Source: Flavobacterium sp. A45
Lineage (GTDB): Bacteria > Bacteroidota > Bacteroidia > Flavobacteriales > Flavobacteriaceae
DNA: 64,000 bases
NCBI RefSeq assembly: GCF_002001005.1
Contig: NZ_MUNX01000093.1
Location: 1 to 64,000 of the forward strand
Reading direction: 5' to 3'
Part shown: one piece after another, positions 60,324-64,000 of the stretch
Position numbering within the stretch: position 1 is the stretch's first letter
Layout of the letters: each line of letters starts with the position of its first letter
Notes under the pieces: model-generated
Told to the model about the DNA's origin: nothing
Seen by the model: the letters and a program-made list of their open reading frames with translations, nothing else
Database searches by the model: none
Position numbers and translations under genes: made by a program

Positions 60324-61958
60324 TCATTTCTTTGTAACGATATAATATATTCTAGTCAATCGGTCATTATGTTTTTTTGAATCTGTTGGAACATGATTCA
60401 AATCAATATACGAAACCTTTTTTAGATTGTAATTCTGGAATTCTTTTTTAGAATTTATGAGATCTTTTTCCAAAGCCAATAGACCAAATTTACTTTCAGA
60501 AGGTAAGTTTGGTTTCTTGGTTTTTTGATTTAATAGAATAGGCATACTAAAGCCATAATCCCATATAATTTCGGGTGTAAATGAGTTTAATTCGTAAGTT
60601 TTAACTCCTAGATTCTTTTCTGTTTGTCTAATTGCTTTTGCACTGGCGTAATCTGGATTTTTTAAAATGAGTTTTGTGAATGGTATTCCAAAAACAACTA
60701 CGGCTACTTGTACGGCTATAACCGCATAGAATACTTTTGTGAAGTTTTTATTTCTAAGGTTTGTAAATAGCACATAAGCTATTACTAATAAAGATAAACT
60801 CAAGCCAATTAGCCAAAATTCGAATCCTGCTAAATCATTTTTTATTTTTATAAAAATTCCAACTGGAATGATAACACAAATGATTCCGATAAGTCCGAAA
60901 GCAAAATAAATAATTCCTTTTTCCTTTTTTAAACTAATGTTTTTAAAATTGTTAATTAAGTATTCAATATAAAATCCAGTGTTCATAGCCATCGGAATTA
61001 AAACTGGCAATAAATATCTTGATTTTTTTTCGGGTACTATCGAAAGTAAAACCACAGAAGCTAACGTCCAGATTAATGTAAATTGATAAGCTTTTAAATT
61101 GCTGACTCTGCTTTTTAAATACGGATAAATTAAAGCAATAAATGCAGGGACTGTCCAAATACCGCTTTGAGTAAAAAAGCTCCAATAATAATAAAAAGGT
61201 CTGGTGTTATAATTGCCCCATCGGCTGCTTTCTATTTTGGTCACTTTTAAATAGGTTGCAGGATCTGCCCATTTTACAAACAGAGGCCAAGATAAACCAA
61301 TGATTAGACCTATTGCAAGAATTAGGAAAAGGTATAGTTTTTTGTCTTTTAATTGAAATTTATAGGTGAATCCATAAGCAATTAAAAAAGGTAATAATAA
61401 GGCGTAAACCGAAATAGGTCCTTTACTTAAAAAGGAGAAACCGAAAAACAATCCTGCCATGACAGCATTAAAAAGAGGTTTCTTAGAGCCATTCAATAAA
61501 TCCCATAAAAACAAGATGCAAACGACCATAAAACTGTGTGTGTACATGTCCCATTGGTTGTCTCTTCCTGCGAAATAAATATAAAAAGATGTAATTAAAA
61601 TCAGTCCGTTATGGAAGCTTTGTATTTTGGATAAACCTATTTTTTGTGAAAATTTATAAATCCCAAATACAAGCAACAATGTAATTAATGCAACAGGAAT
61701 TCGCATTCCATAAATACTGTCAAATCCAAAAATAATTCCTGAAATGGCTGTCAACCAAGTTGGCAATGGTGGTTTTTCATATCGTGGCAAATCATTGATT
61801 GTGGTCAGTATCCAATGATTGTTATTTACCATTTCTCGGGCAGTAATAAAGTTTCGGGCTTCCATGATGTTTACTTCGATGACATCCAAATGTGGAAAAA
61901 GTATGAAAAAAGCTACAAAAAAAAGCCAGAAAGCGTAATTATGCGTTAATTTTGACAT
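60324..61958 (-). CDS. GT39-like (ArnT-type) membrane glycosyltransferase
   Basis: A 544-residue protein with about 11-12 membrane segments. The first extracytoplasmic loop has EVNIMEARNFITAREM and RYEKPPLPTWL, matching the conserved ARN/EKPPL blocks of ArnT and related PMT-superfamily enzymes. It uses a polyprenyl-phosphate sugar donor to modify lipid A, peptidoglycan or protein on the periplasmic side. Its start overlaps the preceding gene by 20 bp, so it forms one translational unit with the GT2 and LAB_N genes. Confidence 0.9.
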   Translation of the reverse strand: MSKLTHNYAFWLFFVAFFILFPHLDVIEVNIMEARNFITAREMVNNNHWILTTINDLPRYEKPPLPTWLTAISGIIFGFDSIYGMRIPVALITLLLVFGIYKFSQKIGLSKIQSFHNGLILITSFYIYFAGRDNQWDMYTHSFMVVCILFLWDLLNGSKKPLFNAVMAGLFFGFSFLSKGPISVYALLLPFLIAYGFTYKFQLKDKKLYLFLILAIGLIIGLSWPLFVKWADPATYLKVTKIESSRWGNYNTRPFYYYWSFFTQSGIWTVPAFIALIYPYLKSRVSNLKAYQFTLIWTLASVVLLSIVPEKKSRYLLPVLIPMAMNTGFYIEYLINNFKNISLKKEKGIIYFAFGLIGIICVIIPVGIFIKIKNDLAGFEFWLIGLSLSLLVIAYVLFTNLRNKNFTKVFYAVIAVQVAVVVFGIPFTKLILKNPDYASAKAIRQTEKNLGVKTYELNSFTPEIIWDYGFSMPILLNQKTKKPNLPSESKFGLLALEKDLINSKKEFQNYNLKKVSYIDLNHVPTDSKKHNDRLTRIYYIVTKK

Positions 61959-62571
61959 CCTTTTTTATGATTATTATATTTCTGGAATAAATGACTAAAC
62001 CGATTGCATGACCAGCCAATAATACAGGATCTTTTCGGATTATGGCATAAATGAATATGATAAAGGATCCCATTAAACTAATGATCCAAAAGCCCAATGG
62101 CAAAACGGAATCTTTTATCTTTTCTGAATAAATCCATTGATATACAAAACGCAATGTAAATAATACTTGCCCTATGATACCTGTCCAAAGCAACCATTTT
62201 GGTATTGCTTCATTTCGTAAAAGATTGTCTAAATCATATACATTGTTATTGTAAGAATACCAAACTATAAAAGCAGGGAATAAAAGTATGAACCATCGGA
62301 GTGCTACATGTAATTTTTTCCAATCATTTTGCAGTTGAATGTTTCTGATGTAAATATAATAAGTAATGGTTTGGCCAAGCATAATAGAAAAATCATGTCT
62401 CAAATAACCGTAAACGAACAATAAAAAGGATGCAAATAAACTGATTTCCCAAAATAAAACAGGAGTTAATACCCTTTTGTTTTTTTCGGAAATAATCCAT
62501 TGCAAAATCATTCTGCTTGAAAACAAAATTTGAGCAATGAACCCAATGGAATAAATGATGATGTTGTTCAT
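61939..62571 (-). CDS. Membrane protein with two LAB_N domains
   Basis: A 210-residue protein with six or so membrane segments. It holds two copies of the lipid-A-disaccharide-synthase N-terminal domain: first around QILFSSRMILQWIISEKNKR, second around QVLFTLRFVYQWIYSEKIKD, each followed by FW-x-I-S-L and a Y-x-R-N end. Alone, without the LpxB catalytic domain, such proteins are often found with GT2/GT39 genes. They may help flip or present the lipid-linked sugar. It overlaps the upstream GT2 gene by one base. Confidence 0.88.
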   Translation of the reverse strand: MNNIIIYSIGFIAQILFSSRMILQWIISEKNKRVLTPVLFWEISLFASFLLFVYGYLRHDFSIMLGQTITYYIYIRNIQLQNDWKKLHVALRWFILLFPAFIVWYSYNNNVYDLDNLLRNEAIPKWLLWTGIIGQVLFTLRFVYQWIYSEKIKDSVLPLGFWIISLMGSFIIFIYAIIRKDPVLLAGHAIGLVIYSRNIIIIKKDVKINA

Positions 62572-63284
62572 TATCCTTGTTTAGCTACATTATAATTAAT
62601 GTATTTTTTCTTCATCCATAAATAGGCAAAACAATCTTGTAACGGGCCCAATAATCGATTCCAAAGATTGAAATTTGAAACACCTGCGATTCTAGGAAAA
62701 TGTCTCACTGGAGTTTGTTTTATTTTACCGTTTTGCAACAAAATCATGGCAGGTAAAAAACGGTGCAATCCATTGAACATCGGGATTCTCTTCGCCATAT
62801 CGGTGCGGATTATTTTTAAAGGGCAACCTGTGTCATCCATTCCGTCATCTGTGAAAGCCCTTCTGATGCCATTGGCAATGAGGGAGGACATGTTTTTGGT
62901 AAAGGAATCTTTTCTGTTTGAACGGACTCCGGTAACAAGGTCAAATTCGCCTGCAAATTCCATCAGAATATTAAAATCTTCAGGGGCAGTTTGCAAATCG
63001 GCATCAATATAGCCCACCCAAGTAGTGTCTGCATAATCAAAACCTGCTTTGATGGCGGCGCTTAAACCTGTGTTTTTTTCGAAAGAAATATAAGTAAACT
63101 CAGCATTGTCTTTGCAAATTTTTTCAATCAGTGTTTGGCTGTTGTCTTTGGATCCATCATTAACAAATAGGATTTTTGCCTTTTTTTTGGAAATGAATAA
63201 AAACTGCTTCATTTCTTGATGAACACGGTCAAGATTGTCTTCTTCGTTATAGACTGGTACTATTATTGTTAATTCGAAATTCAT
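62571..63284 (-). CDS. GT2 family polyprenyl-phosphate sugar synthase-like glycosyltransferase
   Basis: A 237-residue enzyme. The nucleotide-sugar motif IIVPVYNEEDNLDRVH is at the N-terminus, the DxD site is GYIDADLQTAPED, and the conserved DLVTGVRSNRKDS and RxxP regions follow. There is no C-terminal membrane anchor, as in soluble DPM1-like synthases. It should transfer a sugar to polyprenyl phosphate. With the downstream LAB_N and GT39 genes it makes a three-step donor synthesis, presentation and transfer cassette. Confidence 0.9.
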   Translation of the reverse strand: MNFELTIIVPVYNEEDNLDRVHQEMKQFLFISKKKAKILFVNDGSKDNSQTLIEKICKDNAEFTYISFEKNTGLSAAIKAGFDYADTTWVGYIDADLQTAPEDFNILMEFAGEFDLVTGVRSNRKDSFTKNMSSLIANGIRRAFTDDGMDDTGCPLKIIRTDMAKRIPMFNGLHRFLPAMILLQNGKIKQTPVRHFPRIAGVSNFNLWNRLLGPLQDCFAYLWMKKKYINYNVAKQG

Positions 63285-63397
63285 GTTTTGATAAATTTTA
63301 TATAAAAGTAATAGCTTAAATTTTGTTTAAATTCGAGTTTACTTTGGCTTTTGTTTATGTTAAATGATGGATTTTAAAAATGCATAGAGAACGCTTT

Positions 63398-64000
63398 TTA
63401 AATTTCTAAATGTTGTTGGTCAATAAAATTTTCCTGATACCATTCTATTTGTGCTTTTAATCCTTCGATTAAACTTGTTTTAGGATTATAGCCTAGTAAT
63501 TTTCTGGCTTTGTCGATTACGGCTTTAGTTCTTAATTGGTCTCCAATTCTTGCTTCGACAATTTGCAGTTCTATTTTTTTATTTAAAATTTTTTCAACGA
63601 TTTCAATTCCCTGTTGTGTTGTGTTTTCTTCTTCGGTGCCTAAGTTGATGATTTCATTGTTTACCAAATCTTCTTTACCAATCACACTTACCACGCCATC
63701 AACAATATCTTGAACATAGGTAAAACTTCTTAGGTGAGTTTCGCTTCCCTTATACAATGGGAAAGGAATGTCATTAAAAGCATTTGCAATTAACTTTGTA
63801 TATAGTTTTTCGGGTCTTTCGCGAGGTCCGTAAACGGAATATAGTCTAAGGGAGCACGCCTTGAATTGTCCCAGTCTGCTACTTTCCAAAACCAACTGCT
63901 CAGCAGCCAATTTTGTCACGCCATAATGAGAAACCGGTGTCGGAGGAACTGTTTCGTCAAATGTGGCATGAATTCCATAAATGGATGAGGTGCCAATATT
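63398..64000 (-). CDS. NAD-dependent sugar epimerase/dehydratase, partial at window end
   Basis: The C-terminal 200 residues of an extended SDR sugar enzyme; the coding frame continues open beyond base 64000. The first residues inside the window include SSIYG, and the catalytic Tyr-x-x-x-Lys is YGVTK (residues near 63919-63930). SVYGPRERPEKLYTK, YKGSETHLRSFTYVQDIVDG and INLGTEE are typical of UDP-glucose 4-epimerase or UDP-glucuronate epimerase types. It sits upstream of the glycosylation cassette by 113 bp and may supply its sugar nucleotide. The N-terminal Rossmann motif is outside the window. Confidence 0.92.
   Translation of the reverse strand, partial: NIGTSSIYGIHATFDETVPPTPVSHYGVTKLAAEQLVLESSRLGQFKACSLRLYSVYGPRERPEKLYTKLIANAFNDIPFPLYKGSETHLRSFTYVQDIVDGVVSVIGKEDLVNNEIINLGTEEENTTQQGIEIVEKILNKKIELQIVEARIGDQLRTKAVIDKARKLLGYNPKTSLIEGLKAQIEWYQENFIDQQHLEI

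Overview
The window looks like chromosome from a Flavobacterium-type member of the Bacteroidota. The evidence is: AT-rich DNA; almost no Shine-Dalgarno sequences; several promoters of the Bacteroidota form (TTTG, a spacer of about 18-21 nt, then TAnnTTTG); a giant surface protein with SprB repeats and a type IX secretion C-terminal domain; an ECF sigma/FecR/SusC/SusD locus; and GIN-domain, PspC, DUF4442 and DUF4870 proteins. No phage, integrase, intact insertion sequence or CRISPR array is visible.

Region by region. (1) 1-11.1 kb: one 3590-residue secreted adhesin-like protein with 11 SprB repeats (arranged in a 942-bp super-repeat), HYR domains, five ~82-residue repeats and a T9SS sorting tail. 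Its upstream region carries three spaced GAWACCCC elements. (2) 11.3-31.1 kb: an ECF sigma factor and FecR anti-sigma factor, then a SusC-like TonB receptor with an STN signalling domain, SusD, two lipoproteins (DUF4843-like and PKD-like), a thioredoxin-like protein, a retropepsin-like aspartyl protease, a TlpA-type thiol reductase, an M16 metallopeptidase, a DsbD-type electron conduit and a PLP enzyme with a SufS-like cysteine. I read this as an uptake locus for protein or peptide substrates that combines proteolysis with disulfide reduction. (3) 31.3-32.5 kb: tRNA-Pro(UGG) and thioredoxin reductase. (4) 32.6-36.9 kb, minus strand: a PadR / PspC / GIN / GIN envelope-stress-like operon and a DUF4870 protein.

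(5) 37.3-46.2 kb, plus strand: DUF4442 protein, grpE-dnaJ (the DnaJ has only one zinc centre), a NatAB-like ABC exporter, a sigma-54 activator without a DNA-binding domain, a DEAD-box-like protein with only one RecA domain, DUF2007, a HAD phosphatase and a GNAT acetyltransferase. (6) 46.3-57.4 kb: a small secreted protein, an S9 peptidase with an extra C-terminal domain, mtaB, a short-chain dehydrogenase, a probable beta-propeller protein, a PhoX-like lipoprotein, a di-haem cytochrome c peroxidase with an alpha-helical N-terminal extension, and an outer-membrane beta-barrel. (7) 57.6-64 kb: a MATE exporter, a prohibitin-like protein, a small acidic protein, and a minus-strand cell-envelope glycosylation cassette (GT2, double LAB_N protein, ArnT-like GT39) preceded by a truncated NAD-dependent sugar epimerase.

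Intergenic DNA is rich in hairpins. Most are clear terminators. A few do not look like ordinary terminators: a divergent-region structured element at 53.28-53.40 kb, an overlapping double-hairpin at 47.26-47.31 kb, an inverted repeat just upstream of the grpE promoter, and word-doubled spacers between co-directional genes.
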